Below, piece by piece: positions 1 through 6,533 of a stretch of 9,673 nt of DNA. Below the pieces are notes generated by a model that searched no databases, was not told the origin of the DNA, and saw only the letters and a list, made by a program, of their open reading frames with translations. The position numbers were made by a program, and so were the translations under genes. The stretch comes from an uncultured Bdellovibrio sp. (GTDB taxonomy: Bacteria > Bdellovibrionota > Bdellovibrionia > Bdellovibrionales > Bdellovibrionaceae): assembly GCF_946478835.1 (NCBI RefSeq), contig NZ_CAMLDV010000135.1, positions 1-9,673 of the forward strand, in the 5' to 3' direction. Within the stretch, counting starts at the first letter, position 1; every line of letters starts with the position of its first letter.

Positions 1-1752
1 CGGGAACTTTTCCACATACCATTGGCCCGCTTTAATAAAGCGATCCACTTTTGGTTCCAAAGGCACAGGATCCAAAGAGTTTCCTACGCGCTTTTGCATT
101 TCCTGATCAGACGGAATGCTTCTTTCCACTGCCAAGATCAAGTTCTGCGCGGACTTGCCATAGAACTTCGATTGAGGAGCGTTATCCACAACCCATTTGT
201 ACTGCATCGCCGCTTCATCGTATTTGCCCATATCATAGAGCAACTCACCGTAATAGAAGTGCATGTCAGAAGCTGTCGCTGAATCTGGAAATTCCTTGAG
301 ATAAAGCTGGTATCCGTCGTTGGCCTGCGCTTGAGAATAGGGTGCGCGAGAGTTTTGTGCCGTTTGATGCTGTTGCAAAACGTAATTGCGCAACGTGGTT
401 TCGCGAAGCTTGTACGAATTTTCAATCAAATCTTTATTATTTTTATTGGCAGCATACCAAGCACTGCTCGCGTCGTAGTCTTTCACCCAGCTATAGAGTT
501 CGTTCTTAAAGCGAGATGTGTTCTTAGCATAGTAATAGTTTTGAACAATCTGGTATTGGTACTCAAACGCCTTAGGAGAGTTTGGATTTTGCGAAATCAA
601 AAGCTTAAAGACTTCTCTGGAAGCGTCTTTGTTGCCACGATCTGAATACTGATAAGCCAAACGCTCTAAGTAAGAACCCGTGTTCTCGCCAACAAGGTTT
701 TTAAAGTAGGAAGCGGCTCTTGCCGGATCGCCACCTTCAGCATAGAACACGACGATATCGCGCAATGCTTCGCCCTCAAGACGTGTGCGGTTGACCGTTT
801 TGCGTCCCGCAAGCTGTTCACCTGTCTCAGATTTGCCGGTTCTGATGATGAACTCAAGATAGTTCATCGCCTGTTGGACTTTTCCTAAGCGGAACAAGCA
901 CCATGCTCCCTTATAAAGAGCAAACGTGTGCAGGCGGTGTTTCTTTTCTTTAATCAGATAAGAATATTCTTTATAGGCCTGGGCCCATTTTTCATTCTCA
1001 AAATAGTATTCCGCTAAAGCAAAATGCGCTTCACCCACGAAAGGAGAATTTGGATACCCTTTGGTGAGCTGCTCATAGTACTGAGCTCCTTTTTTCACTT
1101 CGCCTAACTCAAAATAGTTATAACCAAGGAAGAAAAGTGCCTGGCTCATTTTTTCGTCACGAGGGAAATCACGTTGGAACCACTCGTAAAGCTGCACGGC
1201 TTTTTTATTGTATTCACGAGCTTCCGCTGTATCTAATTTCGGTTTTACTTTTGTTTTTCCCGCTTGGAAGGCACGCAGTTTCGCATCGTATTCATCTTGT
1301 CTGCGACCATCAATGAGACTCGCTTTTTCTACGTAAAGCTCGGCCAAACGAAGCCACAACTCACCACGGTTCGGACTCGTTTTAAATTTTTGCGTGAGCT
1401 TATAAAGTTCGCGGATTTGTTGATCCAGAACTCTTTCATACTCTGCCTGCTCCCCGCCCGCTTCTCTTTGCATGATTTCCGAAGAGCGCGGCGGTTTCAC
1501 TGATTCCAAGTTGTAACCTTTAACGTCTTCTTTAAATCCTAAATTCGATGAAGGCAGTGACGTGTCTGTTTTGGACATTTGCACACGTCCACCGCGACTG
1601 CCTTCGTTCGCTTGCGACAACAGTTCACCGACCGTCTTTTTCTTAACAGTCTTCGTCGTCGTTTTAACAACCTTTGCTTGTGCAAACACCGGGCTTACAC
1701 AAAGAGCGGTCAGGAGACTTGAAACAAGAAGTTGATGCCTGTTGAATTTCAT
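1..1752 (-). CDS. Exported tetratricopeptide-repeat protein, C-terminus beyond the left edge
   Basis: The frame starts at ATG 1750-1752 and stays open for exactly 584 codons to base 1, so the gene is 3'-truncated by the window and its full size is unknown. Residues 1-24 form a signal peptide (basic MKFNRH, hydrophobic core, cleavage after PVFA). A Lys/Thr-rich stretch follows (about 25-41). The rest is mostly helical with TPR-like units rich in Tyr, Ala and Leu, for example around residues 199-233 (LGYNYFELG), 240-270 (AEYYFENEKW), 279-300 and 495-525 (YYGEL, LYDMGKYDEAA). These features predict a periplasmic or outer-membrane-associated scaffold. It begins 3 nt after the stop of the upstream TPR gene, so it is the fifth visible gene of the kdsC-barrel-barrel-TPR operon and probably joins the same complex. 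By context it could correspond to one of the large TPR proteins of the Myxococcus Glt machinery, but I cannot assign which one. The ORF and signal peptide are directly seen; the role is inferred. Confidence 0.9.
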   Translation of the reverse strand, partial: MKFNRHQLLVSSLLTALCVSPVFAQAKVVKTTTKTVKKKTVGELLSQANEGSRGGRVQMSKTDTSLPSSNLGFKEDVKGYNLESVKPPRSSEIMQREAGGEQAEYERVLDQQIRELYKLTQKFKTSPNRGELWLRLAELYVEKASLIDGRRQDEYDAKLRAFQAGKTKVKPKLDTAEAREYNKKAVQLYEWFQRDFPRDEKMSQALFFLGYNYFELGEVKKGAQYYEQLTKGYPNSPFVGEAHFALAEYYFENEKWAQAYKEYSYLIKEKKHRLHTFALYKGAWCLFRLGKVQQAMNYLEFIIRTGKSETGEQLAGRKTVNRTRLEGEALRDIVVFYAEGGDPARAASYFKNLVGENTGSYLERLAYQYSDRGNKDASREVFKLLISQNPNSPKAFEYQYQIVQNYYYAKNTSRFKNELYSWVKDYDASSAWYAANKNNKDLIENSYKLRETTLRNYVLQQHQTAQNSRAPYSQAQANDGYQLYLKEFPDSATASDMHFYYGELLYDMGKYDEAAMQYKWVVDNAPQSKFYGKSAQNLILAVERSIPSDQEMQKRVGNSLDPVPLEPKVDRFIKAGQWYVEKFP

Positions 1753-1755
1753 ATT

Positions 1756-3330
1756 TTACTCGCAGCTTTGTTTGCCAAGATAGTGGTAGTTTCCAACTTC
1801 ATCCAACCAGTATTCTCCCTGGAACGGATAGTATTCGTAACCGTTTTGGATGTAGAACTGACGGTCCACTTTCTCGTCGATTTGTTCTGTCCCGATGTCT
1901 TTACCAGCCATTTTCTTTTTAATGCTTTCTTTACGGCCCGTGATCATTTCATAACGGATGAATCCGGCTTGCTCGTAAAGGTCACGCAATTCCACGCGCA
2001 TGTTTTGTAAATGCGCTTTCACCATATCGCCCACAGCAAACTTCGCATTGCGGCTGCGGTTTGCGAGAATTTTCAAAGAGTATTGACCCAATGGAGAAGC
2101 ACGGAACGCGGAGTTCGATTCCACGCGCGCGCGTTCTTGAGTGAGCTTTTCGATATAGTGCATAGAGCGTTTCACGTCGCCTTGATCAAGCACATTGCGC
2201 AAAACAATGTAAGGCAAACGCAAGTTGGCGTTCTTGTCCGTGGTTTTCATGAAATGGGCTTTTTCAATTTCTGAATAGAAAGCGCCCGCTTCGTTTGTCG
2301 ACTTTAAGAAGTCACCGATTTTAGTGCGCACGGGTCCGTATGTTTTTTCAAACAAGCTTAGGACCTTTTCCATCTCGTCATACTTACAGATGTAGAGGTA
2401 AACGATGGCACGCAAAAGTAAACTCTCCGGCATATAAAAGTCTTCATAATATGCCGAGTGGAGAGTTTGGAAATTACTGAGGGCTGAACGGAAACGAGCT
2501 GCGCGAAGCATGGCCCAGCTGGATTCAAAAACCGCGTCATGCCACATGAGCGTATCACGCGGAACTTGGGCGTAAGATTCAATCGCCTGCTCCCAATCTT
2601 GTTTTTGATAAAGTGCGCGAGCCAAGCCCATTTGTGCCGCCACTCTGTTTGTGTCAGTCACCGGAGCTTTGCGACGAGCGTCTAACATTTTGTTGAACGT
2701 TCCAATCGCCAAAGACGGCTGATTGGCTTCAAGTTCGGCAAGCCCTTTGTTGTAAAGAGCTTGGAAGTAATAACTGCTTCCGTAACTGACGCGACCAAAA
2801 AGATCGGCGGCTCCAGAGAAATCTCTGTTGCGAAGTTTGATCTCTCCCAAACGGAAGTGGATCATGTCTTTCAAGTTACTTGGGAAATCATTGAGATCCA
2901 CGCGAGAAACCGCGTAATTCAAGATCGTGTCATCCCCTAAAGTGTCCGCCACAATCGAAAGTTTTTCGATCGCAAGTTTGGAATACTTCGGATGTTTTGA
3001 ACGGATCACGTCAACAAACTGGAAAGCCGCTGTTTGATAAAGTTTGAGCTCAATCAACATCGTTCCCAAGATGTACTTAATCTGGGGGCGATCCGCCGCT
3101 AATTCAGGACGGCGTGCGAGTGAAAATAGATTATTCGCTGCGGATTCATATTGTCCGCTTTGCGCCATACGAAGAGCGTTGCTCAACTGATTGCGCAGTG
3201 TCGCTTCACGAGTATTGCTGTTGTACACTGGAGCTGCTTTTCTTGCAGGCTTCAACGTTTTTCGTTGTGCTGAACTTGCAATCGGCAGTGTAAAACTTGT
3301 GGCTATCAGGAGTAGTAATAATTTTCTCAT
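1756..3330 (-). CDS. Exported TPR protein, GltC-like (gliding-complex periplasmic component candidate)
   Basis: This 524-residue protein has a signal peptide (MRKLLLLLIA core, cleavage near residue 21, ASSA-Q) and no lipobox. Helical TPR-type repeats span about residues 45-330: 47-75 (SGQYESAANN), 83-112, 155-182 (NRDFSGAADLF), 187-217 (ANQPSLAIGTF), 231-256 (KQDWEQAIESY) and 265-295. A helical, charged region (350-490) follows. The C-terminus is unusual: an aromatic and acidic motif, YYPFQGEYWLDEVGNY (500-515), sits just before the end. TPR proteins act as protein-docking scaffolds, and this one should work in the periplasm or at the inner face of the outer membrane. The gene overlaps the preceding barrel gene by 4 nt (ATGA), and GGAGG at 3341-3345 lies 10 nt before the ATG. 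Position and architecture resemble GltC, the TPR partner of the GltA/GltB barrels in Myxococcus gliding. The family is likely, the exact orthology inferred. A generic TPR protein is the alternative. Confidence 0.88.
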   Translation of the reverse strand: MRKLLLLLIATSFTLPIASSAQRKTLKPARKAAPVYNSNTREATLRNQLSNALRMAQSGQYESAANNLFSLARRPELAADRPQIKYILGTMLIELKLYQTAAFQFVDVIRSKHPKYSKLAIEKLSIVADTLGDDTILNYAVSRVDLNDFPSNLKDMIHFRLGEIKLRNRDFSGAADLFGRVSYGSSYYFQALYNKGLAELEANQPSLAIGTFNKMLDARRKAPVTDTNRVAAQMGLARALYQKQDWEQAIESYAQVPRDTLMWHDAVFESSWAMLRAARFRSALSNFQTLHSAYYEDFYMPESLLLRAIVYLYICKYDEMEKVLSLFEKTYGPVRTKIGDFLKSTNEAGAFYSEIEKAHFMKTTDKNANLRLPYIVLRNVLDQGDVKRSMHYIEKLTQERARVESNSAFRASPLGQYSLKILANRSRNAKFAVGDMVKAHLQNMRVELRDLYEQAGFIRYEMITGRKESIKKKMAGKDIGTEQIDEKVDRQFYIQNGYEYYPFQGEYWLDEVGNYHYLGKQSCE

Positions 3331-4127
3331 CGGTAACTAGCCTCCGGAAAGAACCAACTCATACCCACAGTGAGGAAGAGGTTGTTGAATGAATTTTGTG
3401 AACCGTCGATACCTTTAGCGTTAAAGAAGTTCCAGCTAAAATCCCAACGAACGGCATAGGCCTTCGTCAAAGCGAAGATCTGGCCTGTTGCTAAGTGCAG
3501 TGTTCCTGCGTTCTCTCCAGCTTGCGTATTCGTTGTTCCGTATCCCGCAGAGAAATAAAGATCAAACGGTACGATCTTTTCGTTAAACCAGGTCATCTTC
3601 CCGTAGATCGGAACGTACATCAGATCAAGACCAATGAAAGATTTTGGATAAACTAAGTTCTCTGTGCTGACACCTTGGATGTCGCGAAGTTCTTCGGTCG
3701 TTTGTCTTTCAGAAGTCGTAAGACCGAAATAGTTCAGTTCCACGCCCCAAGATTCACTTAAGAAGTAACTCGCCTTAGCCACGCCACCGATCGTATTAAA
3801 GAACGGATTGTTGGTAAGGACCGTCGCGCCCCCAAAAAGTTGGAAGCGACCTGTTTTTGGCAAGAATCTTTTTTGAATGACAGAAATTTCTTTAAACGGA
3901 GCCAAAGTTCCAAGACCGGAGAAATCAGTGAGTGTGTTGTCTCTGGGTGCCGTTGATTCCTGGTAGCTTGGAGCTGAATTCGCCGGAGCTTGTTTCGCAG
4001 GAGCGGCTTTATCCAGTTCCAATTCAATCACGTCTAAATCATCACCTGTTTCTGACTGTGCTTTCACTCCCAAAGGAGCCAGCATCATCAGCATCAGAAA
4101 AATGTATGTTTGTTTTTTCATAAACAT
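3327..4127 (-). CDS. Outer-membrane beta-barrel protein (GltA/GltB-like candidate)
   Basis: This 266-residue protein has a signal peptide (cleavage near VKA-Q, residue 23). An acidic then Pro/Ala-rich linker (about 24-80, containing DVIELELDK) precedes a barrel-like region from about 83 to the end. The region starts with VIQKRFLPKTGRF and shows alternating aromatic/polar strands such as FQLFGGATVL, YFLSESWGVELNYFG, DLYFSAGYG and AVRWDFSWNFF. This pattern matches the delta-proteobacterial outer-membrane barrel family (the type modelled as TIGR04565). The C-terminus (SWFFPEASYR) lacks the usual terminal Phe. ATG 4125-4127 is the preferred start because AGGAG at 4136-4140 lies 8 nt upstream; a second ATG two codons later is less well spaced. 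It follows the other barrel gene by 14 nt, with the Shine-Dalgarno almost touching that stop codon. A role in an outer-membrane gliding or envelope complex is inferred from the operon. No enzymatic motif is seen. Confidence 0.88.
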   Translation of the reverse strand: MFMKKQTYIFLMLMMLAPLGVKAQSETGDDLDVIELELDKAAPAKQAPANSAPSYQESTAPRDNTLTDFSGLGTLAPFKEISVIQKRFLPKTGRFQLFGGATVLTNNPFFNTIGGVAKASYFLSESWGVELNYFGLTTSERQTTEELRDIQGVSTENLVYPKSFIGLDLMYVPIYGKMTWFNEKIVPFDLYFSAGYGTTNTQAGENAGTLHLATGQIFALTKAYAVRWDFSWNFFNAKGIDGSQNSFNNLFLTVGMSWFFPEASYR

Positions 4128-4141
4128 GCCCTTAGCTCCTC

Positions 4142-4879
4142 TTAAAATAGATACGAAAGACCGATGTCGAGATTGGTCGTGTAAAGAACTCTCTCTTGGA
4201 ATTCATCGAATGACGGTTTTGGCGTTCCTTCGTGCATTTTACTTCCACCTAGGAAAGGCACCGGACCTTGATTCGCATAAAGACGCAAATCAAAGCGCAA
4301 AGCCCAATCTCTATTGAAATAAAATTTTTGACCCAAACCCACGGCAACAGCCGGATAAGTTTTGTGTTCATACTGAACAACACCCAAAGAGCCTGAGCCG
4401 TAAAGAACCGTATTAAATACCAAAGACTTCGTGATGCTCATCTTTCCGTAGAAAGCTTTTAAGTTGTAATCAGCCATGATGGTATTTTTTGGCATTGGAG
4501 CTTTAGACAAATCCAAATGAGTGGCAGGCGTCTTCTCGATTTGTTTTGCGTAATCTGAAAGACCTGACATGTTGTTTGCGAAGAACAAACCAATCGCGTG
4601 CTCTTCACTCCAGTTGTAGTAAACACCCAGACCCAGTTTGCTGACGTTTGCAATAGGTTCCGTCATGGCGTAACCGTAGAAAACATCGACGTCAAATTTT
4701 CCTGCCGTGACCACATTTCTGTTTTTCACGCTCACTGGCTTATCAAAAACCGGAAGAACCGATTCTTGCGCCAACTCTTCAGGAGGAAGTTCGACAACCT
4801 CTGAAGCCGCAAAAGCCGCCTTGTGTAGCAACAAGGCAAGAACAATAATCATAACGGCTTTGAAACCATTTTTTAGCAT
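4142..4879 (-). CDS. Outer-membrane beta-barrel protein, paralogue of the next gene (GltA/GltB-like candidate)
   Basis: This 245-residue protein has a signal peptide (hydrophobic IIVLALLLHKAAFA, cleavage after residue 24), an acidic linker (EVVELPPEEL, 27-36) and an eight-strand-sized barrel region from about residue 48. Strand-like segments include KFDVDVFYGYAMT, LGLGVYYNWS, AIGLFFANN, LVFNTVLYGSGSLGVVQY, WALRFDLRLYA and the last strand LDIGLSYLF. The final Phe is the classic outer-membrane beta-signal recognised by the Bam machinery. The start of the barrel (VxVKNR, then GKF, FYGYAMTEP) parallels the corresponding part of the downstream barrel (VIQKR, GRF, FGGATVLTNNP), which suggests an old duplication. 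The ATG lies 3 nt after the kdsC stop, and AGGTAGG at that junction is only a weak ribosome binding site, so translational coupling is likely. The family call is firm; the complex it joins is inferred from the following TPR genes. Confidence 0.88.
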   Translation of the reverse strand: MLKNGFKAVMIIVLALLLHKAAFAASEVVELPPEELAQESVLPVFDKPVSVKNRNVVTAGKFDVDVFYGYAMTEPIANVSKLGLGVYYNWSEEHAIGLFFANNMSGLSDYAKQIEKTPATHLDLSKAPMPKNTIMADYNLKAFYGKMSITKSLVFNTVLYGSGSLGVVQYEHKTYPAVAVGLGQKFYFNRDWALRFDLRLYANQGPVPFLGGSKMHEGTPKPSFDEFQERVLYTTNLDIGLSYLF

Positions 4880-4882
4880 GAA

Positions 4883-5413
4883 TTACCTACCTGAGGAAAG
4901 AGCCCCATATTTATAGATGTAATCACAAACTTCTCTCACAGCGCCCATACCACCAGGTCTGCGAGTCACGTAATCAGCAACTTCAAGAACTTCATCAACG
5001 GCTTCTGGCACCGTCGCGCCAAAGGCCACCGTCTGCAAAAGAGGAACGTCAAAAATGTCGTCGCCGATGTAAGCCATCTCTTCAGGCTTTACTCCGGATT
5101 CCTGTTGCAGTTGTAAGAAAGAGGGCTCTTTGTCGAGAGCGCCTTCATAGAGATATTGAATTCCCAGATTTTTCACACGCGTGCGGATGTCTTCGGCCTT
5201 AGTTCCTGTAATCACAGCAATTTTGTAGCCGGAATCAATAAGACGTTTGATGCCCACGCCATCGCGAATAGAAAAGAATCGACGCCATTCTTTGCCATCA
5301 AACCAAATACGCGTGTCCGTTAAGACGCCGTCCACATCGAGGACCAACATCTTGATATTTTTCAATTTTGATATTTCTAATCCCACTGAATCATTGTGGA
5401 AAAGAATAGACAA
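4883..5413 (-). CDS. kdsC: 3-deoxy-D-manno-octulosonate 8-phosphate phosphatase (HAD superfamily)
   Basis: This 176-residue protein matches the usual length and motif order of the KdsC family of C0-type HAD phosphatases. Motif I is DVDGVLTD (nucleophile D26, acid/base D28), followed by FSIRDGVGI (47-55). Motif II is ITG (68-70), the conserved Lys is K95 (LDKEP), motif IV is GDDIFD (117-122) and the family tail RRPGGMGAVRE is at 151-161. It hydrolyses Kdo-8-phosphate to Kdo in the cytoplasm, the step before CMP-Kdo formation for lipopolysaccharide inner core. The start is uncertain. The longest form uses TTG 5411-5413 and has no well-placed Shine-Dalgarno; GTG at residue 10 or ATG at residue 22 are possible but also lack one, and the ATG would leave almost nothing before motif I. 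The gene is not next to kdsD or lptC here but heads a barrel/TPR operon. A relative acting on another sugar phosphate is a minor alternative. Confidence 0.9.
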   Translation of the reverse strand: MSILFHNDSVGLEISKLKNIKMLVLDVDGVLTDTRIWFDGKEWRRFFSIRDGVGIKRLIDSGYKIAVITGTKAEDIRTRVKNLGIQYLYEGALDKEPSFLQLQQESGVKPEEMAYIGDDIFDVPLLQTVAFGATVPEAVDEVLEVADYVTRRPGGMGAVREVCDYIYKYGALSSGR

Positions 5414-5415
5414 GG

Positions 5416-5427
5416 GGGCAAGTGCCC
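5416..5427 (-). repeat. Short inverted repeat at the kdsC translation start
   Basis: GGGCA at 5416-5420 and TGCCC at 5423-5427 are exact reverse complements separated by 2 nt, ending 2 nt from the TTG start codon. In RNA it could form a 4-5 bp hairpin that overlaps the only purine-rich stretch able to serve as a ribosome binding site. The repeat itself is seen; any function is speculation, and a stem this short can occur by chance. Confidence 0.4.
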
Positions 5428-5431
5428 TACC

Positions 5432-5460
5432 TTGATACAGGACTTAGGGTTGTATGACAA
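5432..5460 (-). promoter_or_regulatory. Candidate sigma-70 promoter for the kdsC-barrel-TPR operon
   Basis: Read on the minus strand, TTGTCA (5455-5460, 5 of 6 to TTGACA) is followed after 17 nt by TATCAA (5432-5437, 4 of 6 to TATAAT). It lies in the 75-bp gap between the thioesterase stop and kdsC. Transcription would begin near 5425, giving a leader of only about 12 nt before the TTG codon. The match is by eye only. Confidence 0.35.
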
Positions 5461-5488
5461 ATAAGACAAAAGTCCAGCGTTGCTTAAA

Positions 5489-6022
5489 TCAAAGACCCAA
5501 ACTCTTCGAGTGCGTTTGATCCGCAGAAATCCAAGAAGCTAAATGCTCGGGAAACGGTGGAGCTTGCAACGAAAGGTTCAATACGTTCAAAAGGTCTTGA
5601 GGCGAAACAGTTCCACCCGTTTTACTTAAAAAACGTGCGCGAATCATTCCCAATGCAATCACTTCACCGCGACTGACGAATTTGTGCTCGAGATAAAGAT
5701 ATTTTTCATCCCAGCTTATCAAGCGCGTGCAAAGTTCAAACTTTTGGAAAAGCTTCAGCGACCGACGAAAACGAATCATTTCAGAGGCCACAACAGGATA
5801 CCATCCTTGCTCTGCGATCTTTTTTGCCGCCTGAGCACGGATCATATAATCTGTTCGCGCCAAATCCTGGAGAGAAAAATAAACGCCGTTATTCATGTGC
5901 CGCAAAACATCTAAGTCCGTAGGCCAAACACGAAATGGAGTGGCACACTCCTCCATGATTTGAACGGGTTTACGAGAACGCGAAAATAAAAGAATATAAA
6001 AAAGACGGAAAAATAAATTCAT
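5489..6022 (-). CDS. Hotdog-fold acyl-CoA thioesterase, THEM6/4HBT_2-like
   Basis: This 177-residue protein contains the hotdog-fold signature PTDLDVLRHMNNGVYF (34-49). In the 4-hydroxybenzoyl-CoA thioesterase family the acidic residue in this segment (D36 or D38) is catalytic and HMNN lies at the start of the central helix. The later strands (RFRRSLKLFQKFELCTRLISW, ALGMIRARFL) fit the fold. It probably hydrolyses a fatty acyl-CoA thioester; the substrate cannot be read from sequence. The N-terminus (NLFFRLFYILLF) is hydrophobic and followed by SRSRK, as in THEM6-type proteins, and may anchor the enzyme to the cytoplasmic face of the inner membrane. The ATG lies 6 nt beyond the stop of the upstream gene, and the Shine-Dalgarno AGGACG (6025-6030) overlaps that stop, so the two genes are coupled. 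Confidence 0.85.
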   Translation of the reverse strand: MNLFFRLFYILLFSRSRKPVQIMEECATPFRVWPTDLDVLRHMNNGVYFSLQDLARTDYMIRAQAAKKIAEQGWYPVVASEMIRFRRSLKLFQKFELCTRLISWDEKYLYLEHKFVSRGEVIALGMIRARFLSKTGGTVSPQDLLNVLNLSLQAPPFPEHLASWISADQTHSKSLGL

Positions 6023-6028
6023 AACGTC

Positions 6029-6454
6029 CTACTTTCGAGATTCCAATTCGCTCACACGATGTTGCAAACGATAAAGTTGTGCTTCCATATCTTTTATTTT
6101 TGCTTTGAGTTCTTTGACGTCCGCACTTTCATTCACTGAAGAAGGCGCATTGGGACCTCCAAGAATGCCTGCGCCGATTTCAGCCCGTTTCAAATTGAGT
6201 TCTTGCAAGGCTTCAACGTCTTGTTCGTCGACTTCGCCGGAGTCCGCATACTGATGCTGCATCGCCTTTTGCTGTTCATGAATCTGGCGGCTTAATTGAG
6301 TCATCTGCTGAAGACTTGCGTAAGTCTTTTTGATGCGCCCAAAGTTTGGCGGAAATTCCCCTGTGACAACGGAAAAAACAATGACAAACATAACGATGGA
6401 AATAAAAAGACTTCGCAAGATGGAACCTGCGATCTTGCCCAAGGCTTCGCGCAT
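6029..6454 (-). CDS. Small inner-membrane protein with C-terminal coiled coil, function unknown
   Basis: I do not recognise the family. From ATG 6452-6454 it encodes 141 residues. There is one transmembrane segment at about 14-31 (LFISIVMFVIVFSVV) after a basic, amphipathic N-terminus. A Gln-rich helical region follows (about 44-95), then a Gly/Pro/Ser linker (96-110) and a strongly heptad-patterned coiled coil (112-141, VKELKAKIKDMEAQLYRLQ). The predicted topology is N-terminus inside with the coiled coil in the periplasm, although the opposite is possible because charges flank both sides. An upstream TTG at 6484 would add 10 residues, but AAGGAG at 6461-6466 sits 6 nt before the chosen ATG and decides the start. 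It leads a two-gene unit with the thioesterase and is divergent from the ABC transporter. A structural or oligomerising role is a guess. Confidence 0.78.
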   Translation of the reverse strand: MREALGKIAGSILRSLFISIVMFVIVFSVVTGEFPPNFGRIKKTYASLQQMTQLSRQIHEQQKAMQHQYADSGEVDEQDVEALQELNLKRAEIGAGILGGPNAPSSVNESADVKELKAKIKDMEAQLYRLQHRVSELESRK

Positions 6455-6460
6455 GAAATA

Positions 6461-6466
6461 CTCCTT
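6461..6466 (-). promoter_or_regulatory. Shine-Dalgarno fixing the start of the coiled-coil membrane protein
   Basis: The minus strand reads AAGGAG, then 6 nt, then ATG (6452-6454). This is near-ideal spacing and argues against the longer TTG start at 6484, which would place this site inside the coding region. Confidence 0.75.
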
Positions 6467-6473
6467 AAATGAC

Positions 6474-6510
6474 ATTTGACTCAACGATGCAGCTCATGGT
6501 CAAGTGAGTC
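6474..6510. promoter_or_regulatory. Inverted repeat in the divergent gap, possible operator or paired promoters
   Basis: GACTCA (6478-6483) is the reverse complement of TGAGTC (6505-6510), and TTGAC (6476-6480) is the reverse complement of GTCAA (6499-6503). The elements TTGACT (plus strand, 6476-6481) and TTGACC (minus strand, 6498-6503) resemble -35 boxes facing each other. With 18-nt spacing they point to weak -10 candidates TCAAGT (6500-6505, plus) and TCAAAT (6474-6479, minus). These would be overlapping divergent promoters for the ABC importer and the membrane-protein/thioesterase unit. The repeats are exact; their use is inferred and weakly supported. Confidence 0.3.
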
Positions 6511-6521
6511 TATACGAACAC

Positions 6522-6527
6522 GAGGAG
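6522..6527 (+). promoter_or_regulatory. Shine-Dalgarno fixing the start of the substrate-binding lipoprotein
   Basis: GAGGAG lies 6 nt before ATG 6534. It selects this codon over an in-frame GTG at 6504, which would put ten extra charged residues ahead of a signal peptide that otherwise starts correctly. Confidence 0.8.
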
Positions 6528-6533
6528 ACTTCC

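Noticed and set aside
22..857. Several plus- and minus-strand open frames of 60-105 codons over the left-edge TPR gene
   Set aside because: They are shadows of the 584-codon TPR frame; they lack family resemblance and good ribosome binding sites.
1732..2274. Plus-strand open frames opposite the 524-residue TPR gene
   Set aside because: They are antisense to a well-supported gene with TPR repeats and signal peptide, and their sequences resemble no protein family I know.
6455..6484. TTG-initiated extension of the coiled-coil membrane protein
   Set aside because: A perfect AAGGAG within this stretch is correctly spaced for the ATG at 6454, and the TTG has no ribosome binding site of its own.
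6504..6533. In-frame GTG extension of the substrate-binding protein
   Set aside because: It adds ten residues, several of them charged (SLYEHEETS), before a proper lipoprotein signal peptide, and GAGGAG sits 6 nt before the ATG at 6534.
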